A DNA stretch of 64,000 nucleotides from Dyadobacter luticola (GTDB lineage Bacteria > Bacteroidota > Bacteroidia > Cytophagales > Spirosomataceae), in NCBI RefSeq assembly GCF_005860805.1, contig NZ_VCEJ01000002.1:2092375-2156374 (forward strand). The letters run 5' to 3'. Under the pieces are notes generated by a model. It searched no databases. It saw nothing but the letters and a program-made list of their open reading frames with translations, and was not told the DNA's origin. Below, piece after piece: positions 8,299-18,492 of the stretch; the stretch's first letter is position 1; every line of letters starts with the position of its first letter. The position numbers were made by a program, and so were the translations under genes.

Positions 8299-11200
8299 AT
8301 GTCGAAAATGTCTGAACAAATGGTAGAAAATCAGGGACTGTACCGTCCGGAATTTGAGCACGATGCATGTGGAATCGGTTTCCGGGCTAACATTAAGGGC
8401 CGTAAGTCACACCAGATTGTGGCTGATGCCATTCACATGTTAGAGCGCATGGAACACCGTGGGGCTACCGGCTTTGATCCAAATACCGGTGATGGCGCCG
8501 GCATCCTTATTCAGATACCTCACGAATTTTTTGTAGAGGAAAGTACCAAATTAGGCTTCCAGCTTCCTTTTGCAGGTGAATATGGCGTGGGAATGATCTT
8601 CTTCCCCGGCGACGAAACCATCCGCGAGGAATGCAGGGATATCCTGAATCGCAAAATTAAGAAACTCGGCCTGCATCTGCTGGGATACCGCAGAGTACCT
8701 ACGCTGAACAATACATTGGGTGAAGGTTCGCTTTCTGTGGAGCCTTGCGTGGAGCAGGTTTTCATCAAGCGCCCGGACGATATTTCCGACGATACCGCTT
8801 TTGAAAGAAAGCTTTTTATACTCCGTCAGGTTTCGACCAGACTGATTAAAGATACCGTGAAAGGCGGCGCGAAGAGTTTCTATTATTCTTCGCTTTCCTG
8901 CCGTACCATTTCATACAAAGGACAGCTTACTACTGCGCAGCTGAAATATTACTTCCCGGACCTGGAAAACGAATCGGTGGTTTCTGCCCTGGCGGTAGTC
9001 CACTCACGTTTTTCTACCAATACATTTCCTTCCTGGGAACTGGCGCAGCCTTTCCGCTACATTGCCCACAATGGTGAGATTAATACCGTAAAAGGTAATG
9101 TAAACTGGATCCGCGCCGGAGAAAAATCATTCTACTCCGAGTTTTTTACCAAGGAAGAAATGGACATGCTCCTGCCGATCTGCGACAGGAACCAGTCCGA
9201 CTCCGCGAATTTGGATAATGCGATCGAGCTGCTGCATTTGTCCGGCCGCTCCCTGCCGCACGTGATGATGATGCTGATCCCGGAAGCGTGGGACGGTAAT
9301 GAGCAGATGGACCCGGAAAGACGCGCTTTCTACGAATACCACGCGGCGATTATGGAGCCTTGGGACGGACCTGCATCGATCTCATTTACAGATGGCAAGA
9401 TGGTGGGCGCAACATTGGACCGGAACGGTCTGCGTCCTTCAAGATACTGGGTTTTGGACGATGATACCATCATTATGGCGTCGGAAGCCGGGGTTTTAGA
9501 TGTGGATCAATCGCGTGTTGTAACCAAAGGCCGCCTGCAACCAGGACGTATGTTTGTCGTGGATATGGAGCAAGGCCGCATCATTCCCGATGAGGAAGTG
9601 AAGGCGCAGGTTTGTTCTGCCAAACCATACCAGAAATGGCTGGATGAGAACAAATTGCACGTAGACCAGCTGGAACATCCGATCCGTACTTACCGCGCTT
9701 ATGACGAAAATGCGCTGTTGAAACGTCAGGTAGCATTTGGGTATACTTCCGAAGATTTGCGGATGATCCTTGCGCCGATGGCCCAAACTGGCTTGGAAGC
9801 GATAGGTTCGATGGGTACCGACAGCCCGCTGGCCGTTTTGTCCGAGCAGAGCCAGCACATGTCGACTTACTTCAAACAGCTTTTTGCACAAGTTACCAAC
9901 CCGCCGATCGACTCGATCCGGGAGCGCTCGATCATGTCGCTGATCTCGTTTGTGGGAGGTAACGAAAATATATTGACAGAAAGTCCGAAACATTGCCGCC
10001 AGATTGCGCTGCCGCACCCGCTGCTTTCGGTGCAGGAGTTCGATAAGCTGCGTTTTGTGGACCGTGACGGTTTTCAGGCAAAAACAATCAACACGTATTT
10101 CCGCGCTGACGAAGGTGGAAAAGCGCTGGAAAGAGCATTAGACCGCATTTGCCGGTACGCAGTAGATGCGATCGAGGACGGATTTGAAATTCTAATTCTG
10201 TCTGACCGCGCCATCGACTCTGACCACGCTCCTATCCCATCTTTGCTGGCTACTGCAACCATCCACCACCATTTGATCCGCGAGGGTCTTCGTGGTAAGG
10301 TAGGTTTATTGGTTGAAGCCGGTGATGTTTGGGAAACGCATCACATTGCTACCCTGATCGGCTACGGCGCTGCCGGTATTTGTCCTTATATGGCTTTTGA
10401 AACATTGGCCTATATGAACAAAAAAGGCATGATCGAAGGAGAATTTACCGACGAGAAACTGCACTACAATTACATTAAGGCGGTTAACAAAGAGCTTTTG
10501 AAGATTTTCTCCAAAATGGGGATTTCGACATTGCAGTCTTACCAGGGCGCGCAAATTTTCGAATGTGTGGGTCTGAATAAAGAGGTGGTGGACAAATATT
10601 TCACGGGTACCATTTCCCGCATCAGCGGTATGGGTATCCACGACATTGCGCGCGAAATTCTGATCCGTCATAAAGTAGCCTACCATTCTACGCCTGACCA
10701 GAAACCTAGACTGGAAGTGGGTGGTGTATATCAGTGGAAACAGCGCGGCGAGGCGCACATTTTCAATCCACAGTCGGTTCACTTGCTGCAACAGGCGACG
10801 AAGACCAATAGTTACGAATTATTTAAAAAATACTCAAAACTCATTGACGACCAGGGGCATAAGGCACTTACGCTGCGTGGTCTACTGAGATTTAAAAAAG
10901 GTGTTTCTATTCCTTTGGAAGAAGTGGAATCCGCTGAAAATATCTTCAAACGTTTCGCGACCGGGGCAATGTCCTTCGGCTCGATCTCGTGGGAGGCGCA
11001 TACTACCCTGGCGATTGCGATGAACCGCATCGGCGGGAAATCCAACTCCGGCGAAGGCGGTGAAGACGAATTGCGGTACAACAAGCTGCCAAATGGCGAC
11101 TGGATGAACTCGCAGATCAAGCAGGTTGCATCAGGCCGTTTTGGTGTGACGAGTCACTACCTAAGTAATGCGGGTGAATTGCAGATCAAAACTGCGCAGG

Positions 11201-12882
11201 GTGCAAAACCGGGCGAAGGTGGTCAGTTGCCAGGCTTTAAAGTGGACGACTGGATCGGACGCACGAGACATTCGACGCCGGGTGTGGGCTTGATCTCCCC
11301 TCCTCCTCACCACGACATTTACTCGATCGAGGATTTGGCGCAGTTGATTTTTGACCTTAAAAATGCGAACCGTCAGGCAAGAATCAGCGTGAAGCTGGTA
11401 TCTGAGGCTGGCGTAGGTACCGTAGCATCCGGTGTAGCCAAAGCACATGCCGATCACATTCTGATCTCGGGATACGACGGCGGAACTGGTGCATCGCCGC
11501 TGAGCTCGATCCGCCACGCGGGTCTTCCGTGGGAACTTGGTTTGGCCGAAACACATCAGACATTAGTAAAAAACAAATTACGCGGACGGGTTACCGTACA
11601 AGCTGATGGTCAGCTTCGTACAGGCCGTGACTTGGCGATTGCAGCAATGCTTGGCGCCGAAGAGTGGGGCGTGGCAACTGCGGCACTGGTAGCGGCGGGC
11701 TGTATCATGATGCGTAAATGTCACCTGAATACCTGCCCGGTGGGCGTGGCTACCCAGCGTAAAGAATTGCGTGCATTGTTCTCCGGAAAGCCTGAGCATG
11801 TGGTGAATATGTTCACATTCATGGCCGAAGAATTGCGCGAGATCATGGCGCAGCTGGGCTTCCGCACCGTCAATGAAATGGTGGGACAAGCGCAGTACCT
11901 GGAATTGCGGAATGATATCAAACATTGGAAATACAAAAACCTGAACTTCGACGCGATCCTTTATAAAGAAGGCGATTTGTCGGTAGCGCAGTTCAAGCAG
12001 GAAGAGCAGGATCACGGAATCGATGCAATTCTCGACATTGACCTGATCAAAGCGGCGCAGCCTGCATTGGAAAACAAGGAAGAAATTTACGGCGAGTTCC
12101 CGATCAATAACCTGAACCGCTCTTTGGGAACCATGCTTTCCAACGAAATTTCGAAAAAACATGGCGGCGAAGGTTTGCCAAAAGGCAACATTCACTTCAA
12201 ATTCCGCGGTACGGCCGGACAAAGTTTCGGAGCATTTAATACCAACGGGGTACGTCTGGAACTGGAAGGTGATGCCAACGATTATTTCGGAAAAGGCCTT
12301 TGCGGCGCCGAGCTGATCGTTTATCCCGACCGTGATTCGAAATTCAAGCCGGAGGAAAACATCATTATCGGTAACGTAGCATTCTACGGCGCAACCTCGG
12401 GCGATGCATTTATCCGCGGAACAGCAGGTGAGCGTTTCTGCGTGCGTAACTCCGGTGCGAAGGTGGTGGTGGAAGGTGTGGGCGATCACGGATTGGAATA
12501 CATGACAGGTGGTCTGGCGATCATTCTCGGAGAAACCGGCCGTAACTTTGCAGCGGGTATGTCGGGTGGTGTGGCTTATGTTTTGGACAAAACAGGCACA
12601 TTCAAAGAAAAAGTGAACATGGAAATGGTAGCCGTAGAATCTCTGAATGAGGAAGATAAAGGCATCCTGCGTGAATATCTTGACAAACATTTCCAATACA
12701 CAACCAGCAATGTCGCATTTCAGCTGATCCAGAATTGGGAGAAATCCGTTTTACAATTTGTGAAAGTGATGCCTAGCGATTTCAAAAAAGCTTTGGAGGG
12801 ACGCGGCATTACGCTGGCGCAGCAGATCGCAGACAAAAACGTGGTTTACAAAGACATCGTCGTGGACGTTGTTCACCAATAA
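8299..12882 (+). CDS. gltB: glutamate synthase large subunit
   Basis: The 1527-residue large subunit of NADPH-dependent glutamate synthase (GOGAT), which makes two glutamates from glutamine and 2-oxoglutarate. A 23-residue propeptide precedes C24 in DACGIGF, the N-terminal nucleophile of the glutaminase domain (24 to about 430). The central domain follows (about 470-760). The FMN-binding synthase domain comes next (about 820-1190); it holds the 3Fe-4S motif C1135-x5-C1141-x4-C1146. The Gly-rich GXGXG helix domain is last (about 1270-1480). The start ATG is chosen because it leaves a propeptide of normal length. It forms an operon with gltD 55 bases downstream. A 390-base leader with a possible attenuator lies upstream. 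Confidence 0.98.
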   Translation: MSKMSEQMVENQGLYRPEFEHDACGIGFRANIKGRKSHQIVADAIHMLERMEHRGATGFDPNTGDGAGILIQIPHEFFVEESTKLGFQLPFAGEYGVGMIFFPGDETIREECRDILNRKIKKLGLHLLGYRRVPTLNNTLGEGSLSVEPCVEQVFIKRPDDISDDTAFERKLFILRQVSTRLIKDTVKGGAKSFYYSSLSCRTISYKGQLTTAQLKYYFPDLENESVVSALAVVHSRFSTNTFPSWELAQPFRYIAHNGEINTVKGNVNWIRAGEKSFYSEFFTKEEMDMLLPICDRNQSDSANLDNAIELLHLSGRSLPHVMMMLIPEAWDGNEQMDPERRAFYEYHAAIMEPWDGPASISFTDGKMVGATLDRNGLRPSRYWVLDDDTIIMASEAGVLDVDQSRVVTKGRLQPGRMFVVDMEQGRIIPDEEVKAQVCSAKPYQKWLDENKLHVDQLEHPIRTYRAYDENALLKRQVAFGYTSEDLRMILAPMAQTGLEAIGSMGTDSPLAVLSEQSQHMSTYFKQLFAQVTNPPIDSIRERSIMSLISFVGGNENILTESPKHCRQIALPHPLLSVQEFDKLRFVDRDGFQAKTINTYFRADEGGKALERALDRICRYAVDAIEDGFEILILSDRAIDSDHAPIPSLLATATIHHHLIREGLRGKVGLLVEAGDVWETHHIATLIGYGAAGICPYMAFETLAYMNKKGMIEGEFTDEKLHYNYIKAVNKELLKIFSKMGISTLQSYQGAQIFECVGLNKEVVDKYFTGTISRISGMGIHDIAREILIRHKVAYHSTPDQKPRLEVGGVYQWKQRGEAHIFNPQSVHLLQQATKTNSYELFKKYSKLIDDQGHKALTLRGLLRFKKGVSIPLEEVESAENIFKRFATGAMSFGSISWEAHTTLAIAMNRIGGKSNSGEGGEDELRYNKLPNGDWMNSQIKQVASGRFGVTSHYLSNAGELQIKTAQGAKPGEGGQLPGFKVDDWIGRTRHSTPGVGLISPPPHHDIYSIEDLAQLIFDLKNANRQARISVKLVSEAGVGTVASGVAKAHADHILISGYDGGTGASPLSSIRHAGLPWELGLAETHQTLVKNKLRGRVTVQADGQLRTGRDLAIAAMLGAEEWGVATAALVAAGCIMMRKCHLNTCPVGVATQRKELRALFSGKPEHVVNMFTFMAEELREIMAQLGFRTVNEMVGQAQYLELRNDIKHWKYKNLNFDAILYKEGDLSVAQFKQEEQDHGIDAILDIDLIKAAQPALENKEEIYGEFPINNLNRSLGTMLSNEISKKHGGEGLPKGNIHFKFRGTAGQSFGAFNTNGVRLELEGDANDYFGKGLCGAELIVYPDRDSKFKPEENIIIGNVAFYGATSGDAFIRGTAGERFCVRNSGAKVVVEGVGDHGLEYMTGGLAIILGETGRNFAAGMSGGVAYVLDKTGTFKEKVNMEMVAVESLNEEDKGILREYLDKHFQYTTSNVAFQLIQNWEKSVLQFVKVMPSDFKKALEGRGITLAQQIADKNVVYKDIVVDVVHQ

Positions 12883-12937
12883 TATTACGCATTCAATTGA
12901 TTATCATTAGCATAACGATTTAATAAGAAGTAAAAGA

Positions 12938-14446
12938 ATGGGAAAACCAACCGGATTTTTAGAGTTTCAGAGGGAGTTGCCAAAGAAAAGAGCTGTTGAA
13001 GAACGTCTTCACGACTATAAGGAAATTGAAACAGCGCCCACGGACTCTAATTCCAAACAGCAGGCAGCCCGTTGCATGGACTGCGGAATCCCTTTTTGCC
13101 ATAATGGTTGTCCGCTGGGAAACATTATCCCGGAATTCAATGATGCGGTTTATGACGAAAACTGGGCGTTGGCTTACGAAATTCTGGCATCGACCAACAA
13201 TTTTCCGGAGTTTACAGGACGTATTTGCCCCGCGCCGTGCGAAGCATCTTGCGTACTCGGCATCAACAAGCCGCCGGTAGCGATCGAATACATTGAAAAA
13301 GCGATCATTGAAAAAGCTTTCGAATTAAACCTCGTAAAACCAAAAATCCCGAAAATCCGTACCGGCAGGAAAGTAGCCGTAGTAGGTTCAGGACCAGCGG
13401 GTTTGGCGGCGAGTAACCAGCTAAATCAGGCCGGACATACCGTGGTACTTCTCGAAAGAGCTGATAAAATCGGTGGGCTTGTACGCTACGGGATCCCTGA
13501 TTTCAAGCTGGACAAAGGCATTATCGACCGTCGTCTGGCGGTGATGGAAGAGGAAGGTATCGAGTTCCGTACCAATGTAAATGTTGGGGTTGACATTAAA
13601 GCCGATGAACTTTTGAATGAGTTTGACGCCGTAGTGCTGACGATGGGATCGACGGTTCCTCGTGATGTGAAAATCCAGGGACGTAACCTCAAAGGTGTAC
13701 ATTTCGCGATGGAATTCCTGAGCCAGCAAAACAAACGCGTGGCTGGTATCGATCGCTCAGTGGATCACCGCGGCGCTACTTATATCAACGGTGAAATTCT
13801 TGCAACTGACAAACATGTGGTGGTAATCGGTGGTGGGGATACAGGTTCCGACTGTGTGGGTACCTCGGGCCGTCACGGCGCAAAATCGGTTACGCAAATT
13901 GAATTGATGCCAATCCCACCGAAAGACCGCGATTCCAGCACACCCTGGCCGAACTGGCCAATGATGCTGCGCACTTCTACATCTCACGAAGAAGGTTGCG
14001 ACAGACATTGGTCTATCAATACCAAGGAATTTGTCGGTGACGAAAACGGTAATTTGAAAGAATTGAAAATTGTTGACCTCGACTGGCAGAAAGACCCTGA
14101 AACGGGCCGGATGCAGATGAAAGAAGTGGAGGGCAGCGAAAGAAATATACCTTGCGATCTGGCATTTTTGGCGGCAGGATTTTTACATCCGCAGCAGGAA
14201 GGTCTGCTCAATGACCTTGACTTGGAATTTGATGAGCGTGGCAACATTAAAACCACTGGTTATCAGTCCACTTCAAACGAAAAAGTATTTGCCGCCGGCG
14301 ACTGTCGCCGTGGCCAGTCACTGGTTGTCTGGGCAATTAGCGAGGGACGTGAGGCTGCCCGCGCGGTGGATGAGTACCTGATGGGTGAGTCATTTTTGGA
14401 GGCGAAGGCTGTGTCGATGTTCAATCCTGTTTTTGCGCATGCATAA
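12938..14446 (+). CDS. gltD: glutamate synthase small subunit
   Basis: The 502-residue small subunit of glutamate synthase, which passes electrons from NADPH through FAD and 4Fe-4S clusters to the large subunit. N-terminal cysteine motifs are C46-x2-C49-x4-C54-x3-C58 and C97-x3-C101-x3-C105. The FAD-binding loop is [11 protein letters not shown] (about 149-159) and the NADPH-binding loop is [11 protein letters not shown]. The C-terminal FAD motif with [16 protein letters not shown] is present. It directly follows gltB on the same strand and ends at a hairpin, so gltBD is a two-gene operon. Confidence 0.98.
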   Translation: MGKPTGFLEFQRELPKKRAVEERLHDYKEIETAPTDSNSKQQAARCMDCGIPFCHNGCPLGNIIPEFNDAVYDENWALAYEILASTNNFPEFTGRICPAPCEASCVLGINKPPVAIEYIEKAIIEKAFELNLVKPKIPKIRTGRKVAVVGSGPAGLAASNQLNQAGHTVVLLERADKIGGLVRYGIPDFKLDKGIIDRRLAVMEEEGIEFRTNVNVGVDIKADELLNEFDAVVLTMGSTVPRDVKIQGRNLKGVHFAMEFLSQQNKRVAGIDRSVDHRGATYINGEILATDKHVVVIGGGDTGSDCVGTSGRHGAKSVTQIELMPIPPKDRDSSTPWPNWPMMLRTSTSHEEGCDRHWSINTKEFVGDENGNLKELKIVDLDWQKDPETGRMQMKEVEGSERNIPCDLAFLAAGFLHPQQEGLLNDLDLEFDERGNIKTTGYQSTSNEKVFAAGDCRRGQSLVVWAISEGREAARAVDEYLMGESFLEAKAVSMFNPVFAHA

Positions 14447-14490
14447 AAAACTACAAAGGTCTTAAGCCACCTCTATAAATTGTTATTGAT

Positions 14491-14526
14491 AAGAAAGCTG
14501 CTCCAAAAGGGCAGCTTCTTATTTTT
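14491..14526 (+). terminator. terminator after gltBD
   Basis: AAGAAAGCTGC pairs with GCAGCTTCTT (one bulge) and is followed by ATTTTT. Confidence 0.7.
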
Positions 14527-14533
14527 CAGACGT

Positions 14534-14541
14534 TATATTTG
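14534..14541 (+). promoter_or_regulatory. -7 promoter element for deacetylase gene
   Basis: TATATTTG is an exact TAnnTTTG match 22 bases before the start codon, just behind the gltBD terminator. Confidence 0.55.
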
Positions 14542-14563
14542 AAAATTCAAGCGCATCCCGTTC

Positions 14564-15187
14564 ATGTTTCTGCACCAATCGCCTTTTTGGTTAAAAGCTA
14601 TTTTTCCGGACTTCGTCTGGCGCGTCCCGACCAAAGAGAAAAAATTGTTCATCACTTTCGACGACGGCCCGATCCCGGACATCACGGAGTGGGTGCTGAG
14701 CACGCTGGAACAGTTTCAGGCAAAAGCCACATTTTTTTGCATCGGCGATAATGTGCGCAAACATCCCCAGATTTTCAGGAAACTACTGGAAGGCGGACAT
14801 GCCATCGGAAATCACACATTTAATCATTTAAATGGCTGGAAAAGTGAGAATAACACTTACCTGGACAACATCGAAAAATGTACCCGCCAGCTGGACTTCG
14901 CCACGAAGCTTTTCCGGCCACCTTATGGGAGGATCAAGAAAAGTCAATCCAAAATTGTACGCGCTGACAAGCAGATCATTATGTGGGACGTGCTGAGCGG
15001 CGATTTCTCACAAAACCTCACTCCTGAAATTTGTTTAAAAAAAACCATCGAATACACCCGCCCTGGCTCGATTATTCTGTTTCACGACAGCCTTAAAGCC
15101 TCAAAAAATATGCAATACACTTTGCCCCGATTTCTTGACCATTACGCGCAGAAAGGATACGCTTTCGAAGCCTTGCCGATGCAATAA
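14564..15187 (+). CDS. polysaccharide deacetylase (NodB-type, CE4)
   Basis: A 207-residue enzyme of the carbohydrate esterase 4 family, which removes N- or O-acetyl groups from sugar polymers such as peptidoglycan or chitin-like chains. Motif 1 is TFDDGP (catalytic base D33, metal ligand D34). Motif 2 is H84-T-F-N-H88 (metal ligands). Motif 3 is RPPYG (118-122). A late LFHDS (H174) completes the active site. No signal peptide is seen, although the N-terminus is hydrophobic. It starts a close-packed group with a glycosyltransferase (3-base gap), a TatD hydrolase and an asparaginase. Substrate unknown. Confidence 0.9.
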   Translation: MFLHQSPFWLKAIFPDFVWRVPTKEKKLFITFDDGPIPDITEWVLSTLEQFQAKATFFCIGDNVRKHPQIFRKLLEGGHAIGNHTFNHLNGWKSENNTYLDNIEKCTRQLDFATKLFRPPYGRIKKSQSKIVRADKQIIMWDVLSGDFSQNLTPEICLKKTIEYTRPGSIILFHDSLKASKNMQYTLPRFLDHYAQKGYAFEALPMQ

Positions 15188-15190
15188 TTT

Positions 15191-16183
15191 ATGAGTGGTC
15201 AAATTAAAGTAAGCGTGCTGCTTGCCGCCCGGAATGAAGAGCAGAACATCGAAAGGTGCCTCCGCTCGCTGGATGCATTGAATTTCCCAAAAGATAATAT
15301 TGAAATCATCATCGGCGACGACGATTCCGAGGACCTGACGGCAGAAATTACCAATCGTTTCATCGCGGATAAAAGTCAGTTTAAATACACTAAGATTACC
15401 CAAAAGCAGGCTGGATTAACTGGAAAAGCCAATGTGCTGGCCCAGCTTGCGCATTACGCTGTGGGGAAATACCTGTTTTATTGCGATGCGGATATTGCTG
15501 TTTCACCTGAGTGGCTCAATGGTATGCTGCCGCATTTCGAGGAAAAGACCGGTGTTGTGGTGGGTTTGACGCGGATGAAAAAAAGTCATTTGCTGGCCGA
15601 TATGTTGTCTATCGAATGGTTGTTTGCGCTCACTGTTGCCCGTTTTTTCTCACTTTTTAAAATCCCGATCACGGGTATGGGAAATAACATGGCGGCTACG
15701 CGGGAAGCTTATTTTAATGCCGGCGGCTATGAAAAGCTGGGGTTTTCGATCGTGGAGGATTATGCTTTGTTTATGGGTATTGTCAGAAAAGGTTATGGTT
15801 TCAAGATGGCTTATCAAGAGCAGATTCTGAGTGTTTCTGAACCTGTGAATACATTCGCCGAACTCCTGAAACAGCGAAAGCGCTGGATGAAAGGGGTGAT
15901 GGAATCTTTTTGGGTCACAAAATGGAGCCTGATATTTTCGTCGCTGATCGTCCCGATTTTACTCATTTTAAATATCTGGTGGCCGATCGATCCGCTGGCG
16001 GGATTCGTAAGATATTATGTGATCGTAACCGTCATTTGTCTGATTTCCGTTATCATTCTCAAACAATACGATCTTTGGAAGGCAGCATTCCTGTTTTGGT
16101 TTTACATGACCGTGCTGGGATGGATTATGCTGATAAACTATTTTTTACCCGGAAAATTGGTCTGGAAAGGCCGGGAATATTAA
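15191..16183 (+). CDS. family 2 glycosyltransferase with C-terminal membrane segments
   Basis: A 330-residue GT-A fold enzyme. The N-terminal VSVLLAARNEEQNIERCL start is standard for GT2. The nucleotide-binding DDD motif is GDDDSED (43-45), the DAD metal site is at 99-101, and a Q-R-K-R-W (QxxRW) processive motif lies before the C-terminal hydrophobic segments (three, about 240-325). It should transfer sugars at the cytoplasmic membrane face, possibly making a polymer. Pairing with the deacetylase 3 bases upstream suggests a common amino-sugar polymer or glycolipid product, but this is inference. Confidence 0.88.
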   Translation: MSGQIKVSVLLAARNEEQNIERCLRSLDALNFPKDNIEIIIGDDDSEDLTAEITNRFIADKSQFKYTKITQKQAGLTGKANVLAQLAHYAVGKYLFYCDADIAVSPEWLNGMLPHFEEKTGVVVGLTRMKKSHLLADMLSIEWLFALTVARFFSLFKIPITGMGNNMAATREAYFNAGGYEKLGFSIVEDYALFMGIVRKGYGFKMAYQEQILSVSEPVNTFAELLKQRKRWMKGVMESFWVTKWSLIFSSLIVPILLILNIWWPIDPLAGFVRYYVIVTVICLISVIILKQYDLWKAAFLFWFYMTVLGWIMLINYFLPGKLVWKGREY

Positions 16184-16187
16184 CCCT

Positions 16188-16982
16188 ATGATTGAAACCC
16201 ACGCCCACATTTACAGCGACGATTACACCGACGACCGTAATGCCATGCTTTCCCGGGCCTGGGAAGCCGGGATCGAACAAATATGGATGCCAAACTGCGA
16301 CCATACGACCATTGATGGAATGATGCAGCTGGCCGAAAGATTTCCTGGTCAATGTCTGCCAATGATCGGGTTACATCCGACTTATGTGAAGGAGGACTTC
16401 GAAAATGAGCTTGCGATCGTCGAAGCTTGGCTGGACAAATATCCCTTTATCGCCGTCGGTGAAATTGGGATAGATCTTTTCTGGGACGTGACATTTCGGG
16501 AGCAGCAGGAAAAAGCGTTTTTATATCAATGTAAGCTGGCCCGGAAACATGATTTGTGGATCGATATCCATAGCCGGAGCGCTTTTTGGGAAACGGTAAA
16601 ACTGATCGAAGACTTCGGTGATTCCAAGTTGACGGGTATTTTTCATTGTTTCACGGGAACATTGGAAGAAGCGCAAAAAGCCATAGAGCTCGGTTTTAAA
16701 CTAGGAATCGGTGGGGTTGCCACTTTTAAAAACGGTGGTTTGGACAAAGTCCTGCCTTTTGTTGACCTCGAACATCTGGTACTTGAAACCGACAGCCCTT
16801 ACCTGGCGCCTATCCCCTATCGCGGCAAACGGAATGAGGTTGCATACATCGACCTCGTTGCCCAGCGCGTGGCCGATTTGAAACAGACTACCAAAGCACA
16901 CATTATGGAAACGACTACCCGTACAGCCCTGCGCCTGTTGACCAAAAATAACCCACATGGATTACACGAAAATTCACATTAA
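16188..16982 (+). CDS. TatD family metal-dependent hydrolase
   Basis: A 264-residue TIM-barrel hydrolase of the TatD/YcfH type, known mostly as metal-dependent DNases. Metal ligands are in place: H5-x-H7 in ETHAHIY, E92 in GEIGID, H128 in DIHSRS, H153 in FHCFTG and D202 in LETDSPYL. It is cytoplasmic. It starts 4 bases after the glycosyltransferase gene and its end overlaps the asparaginase gene by 26 bases, which indicates tight translational coupling. The physiological substrate is not known from sequence. Confidence 0.9.
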   Translation: MIETHAHIYSDDYTDDRNAMLSRAWEAGIEQIWMPNCDHTTIDGMMQLAERFPGQCLPMIGLHPTYVKEDFENELAIVEAWLDKYPFIAVGEIGIDLFWDVTFREQQEKAFLYQCKLARKHDLWIDIHSRSAFWETVKLIEDFGDSKLTGIFHCFTGTLEEAQKAIELGFKLGIGGVATFKNGGLDKVLPFVDLEHLVLETDSPYLAPIPYRGKRNEVAYIDLVAQRVADLKQTTKAHIMETTTRTALRLLTKNNPHGLHENSH

Positions 16983-18030
16983 CCCCATCTCACCCGAGCC
17001 CACAAATGGCTCAGTACTTGTGATTTACACTGGCGGCACGCTGGGAATGATTTACGAGCGAAAAGGAAAACAGCTGGTACCTTTTGATTTCCAGCAGATC
17101 ATGGAAAGACTGCCGGAAATCAGCCGCCTGGATTTCGACATTACCTTTTTGTCCCTCGCCGAGCCGATCGATTCGTCCAACATTAACCTGGAAATATGGG
17201 TGGAGCTGGTGGAAATTATTGAGGCGAACTACGATCAGTACGACAGTTTTGTGATCCTGCATGGCACGGATACGATGGCTTACACAGCTTCGGCACTGAG
17301 TTATCTGCTTGAAAATCTGAACAAACCAGTCATACTTACCGGCGCGCAATTACCTATCGGTGTGCCGCGCTCGGATGCACGTGAGAATGTGATCACTGCA
17401 CTTGAACTCGCAACTGCCAAGAATGAAGCCGGCCACCCGATTATTACCGAAGTCTGCATTTATTTCAATTCGCAGCTGCTGCGCGGAAACCGATCTAAAA
17501 AGAAGGAAAGCTCTGATTTCAACGCATTTCACTCCGAAAACTACCCGCCGCTGGCCAATGCGGGTGTCAGCATTGACTATAACTTACCTTACGTGAAACC
17601 CTACGAGCCGGGGCCAAAATTTGTGGTGCACAAAACGCTCAACAACCACGTAGCATTTCTGAAAATGTTTCCCGGCATTACGCCGGTGGTCGTGCAATCG
17701 ACCTTGAATATCAAAGGATTAAAAGGCGTGGTGCTGGAAACATACGGCTCCGGCAATGCTACGACGGATATCTGGTTCCTGAACGCGATCAGCAAAGCCA
17801 TCGACCGCGGCATCGTCATTTTCAACGTATCGCAATGTGACGGAGGAAGGGTAAGTCAGGGACAGTACCAAACCAGTAAATTCCTGGAACAAGTAGGCGT
17901 AGTGAGCGGCTCAGACATTACAGCCGAAGCGGCTATTACAAAAATGATGTACGTTTTCGGCAAGGAAACCGACGCCCAAAAGTGTATCGAAATGCTGGCA
18001 AACCCTTTACGCGGCGAAATGAGTATCTGA
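16957..18030 (+). CDS. ansA: type I L-asparaginase
   Basis: A 357-residue amidohydrolase that converts asparagine to aspartate and ammonia. Both catalytic threonine motifs are present: YTGGTLGM near residue 25 and LHGTDTMAY near residues 101-109. Further conserved blocks are LTGAQLPIGVPRSDARENV and FNVSQCDGGRV. No signal peptide is found, so this is the cytoplasmic type I form. The gene overlaps tatD-like DNA by 26 bases and ends shortly before a tRNA-Ser promoter. Confidence 0.93.
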   Translation: MDYTKIHINPISPEPTNGSVLVIYTGGTLGMIYERKGKQLVPFDFQQIMERLPEISRLDFDITFLSLAEPIDSSNINLEIWVELVEIIEANYDQYDSFVILHGTDTMAYTASALSYLLENLNKPVILTGAQLPIGVPRSDARENVITALELATAKNEAGHPIITEVCIYFNSQLLRGNRSKKKESSDFNAFHSENYPPLANAGVSIDYNLPYVKPYEPGPKFVVHKTLNNHVAFLKMFPGITPVVVQSTLNIKGLKGVVLETYGSGNATTDIWFLNAISKAIDRGIVIFNVSQCDGGRVSQGQYQTSKFLEQVGVVSGSDITAEAAITKMMYVFGKETDAQKCIEMLANPLRGEMSI

Positions 18031-18043
18031 TTTGCACTTGAAA

Positions 18044-18074
18044 TTTGCTTTGCAGATCCACTTTACTATATTTG
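18044..18074 (+). promoter_or_regulatory. promoter of tRNA-Ser(GGA)
   Basis: TTTG, exactly 19 bases, then TATATTTG: a consensus Bacteroidota promoter 18 bases before the tRNA. Confidence 0.8.
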
Positions 18075-18092
18075 CACCCCGTACAACAAAAT

Positions 18093-18179
18093 AGAGAGGT
18101 GCCCGAGCGGTTGAAGGGGCCACCCTGGAAAGGTGGTACATGGGTAACTGTGTCGTGAGTTCGAATCTCATCCTCTCTG
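18093..18179 (+). tRNA. tRNA-Ser (anticodon GGA)
   Basis: An 87-base class II tRNA. The acceptor AGAGAGG pairs perfectly with CCTCTCT. The anticodon stem CCACC/GGTGG encloses CTGGAAA, giving GGA, which reads TCC/TCT. A long variable arm is present. The discriminator is G and CCA is not encoded. Confidence 0.97.
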
Positions 18180-18195
18180 CAAAAAGCGTATTAAG

Positions 18196-18225
18196 GCCTG
18201 TAAATTTAACATTTACAGGCTTTTT
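18196..18225 (+). terminator. terminator after tRNA-Ser
   Basis: GCCTGTAAAT and ATTTACAGGC form a perfect 10-base stem with a 5-base loop, then TTTTT. Confidence 0.9.
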
Positions 18226-18492
18226 GCTTTTGGCTAAACCGTCAAATACCTGCACCATCTGGCCTGCCGAATCAAACTGCTACGCCTGATCCCAACCTAT
18301 CAGCACAACTACCTCGAAACTCTTCAACTAGTTAAACTTTTTTGTAGCCTGGCCGGGCGACCTTTGTGCTATGGAAAATATAACAAAGCGCAAAGAAAGT
18401 ATTCTTTTCTGCACAAGAATTGCCCTGGATCGGGCGCGGTTTACATCGGGTTTGGGAAACAAACCTTCACTTATTAATAACATTCTTTACAT
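18226..18492 (+). other. non-coding stretch upstream of DUF1330 gene
   Basis: No convincing gene or RNA. A short frame (18371-18496) runs into the next start codon but resembles no known protein. A weak -7-like GACCTTTG lies at about 18359-18366. Confidence 0.4.

Noticed and set aside
11578..12696. Long open frame on the minus strand inside gltB
   Set aside because: It is the complement of a highly conserved gene, has no family resemblance and reflects the codon bias of gltB.
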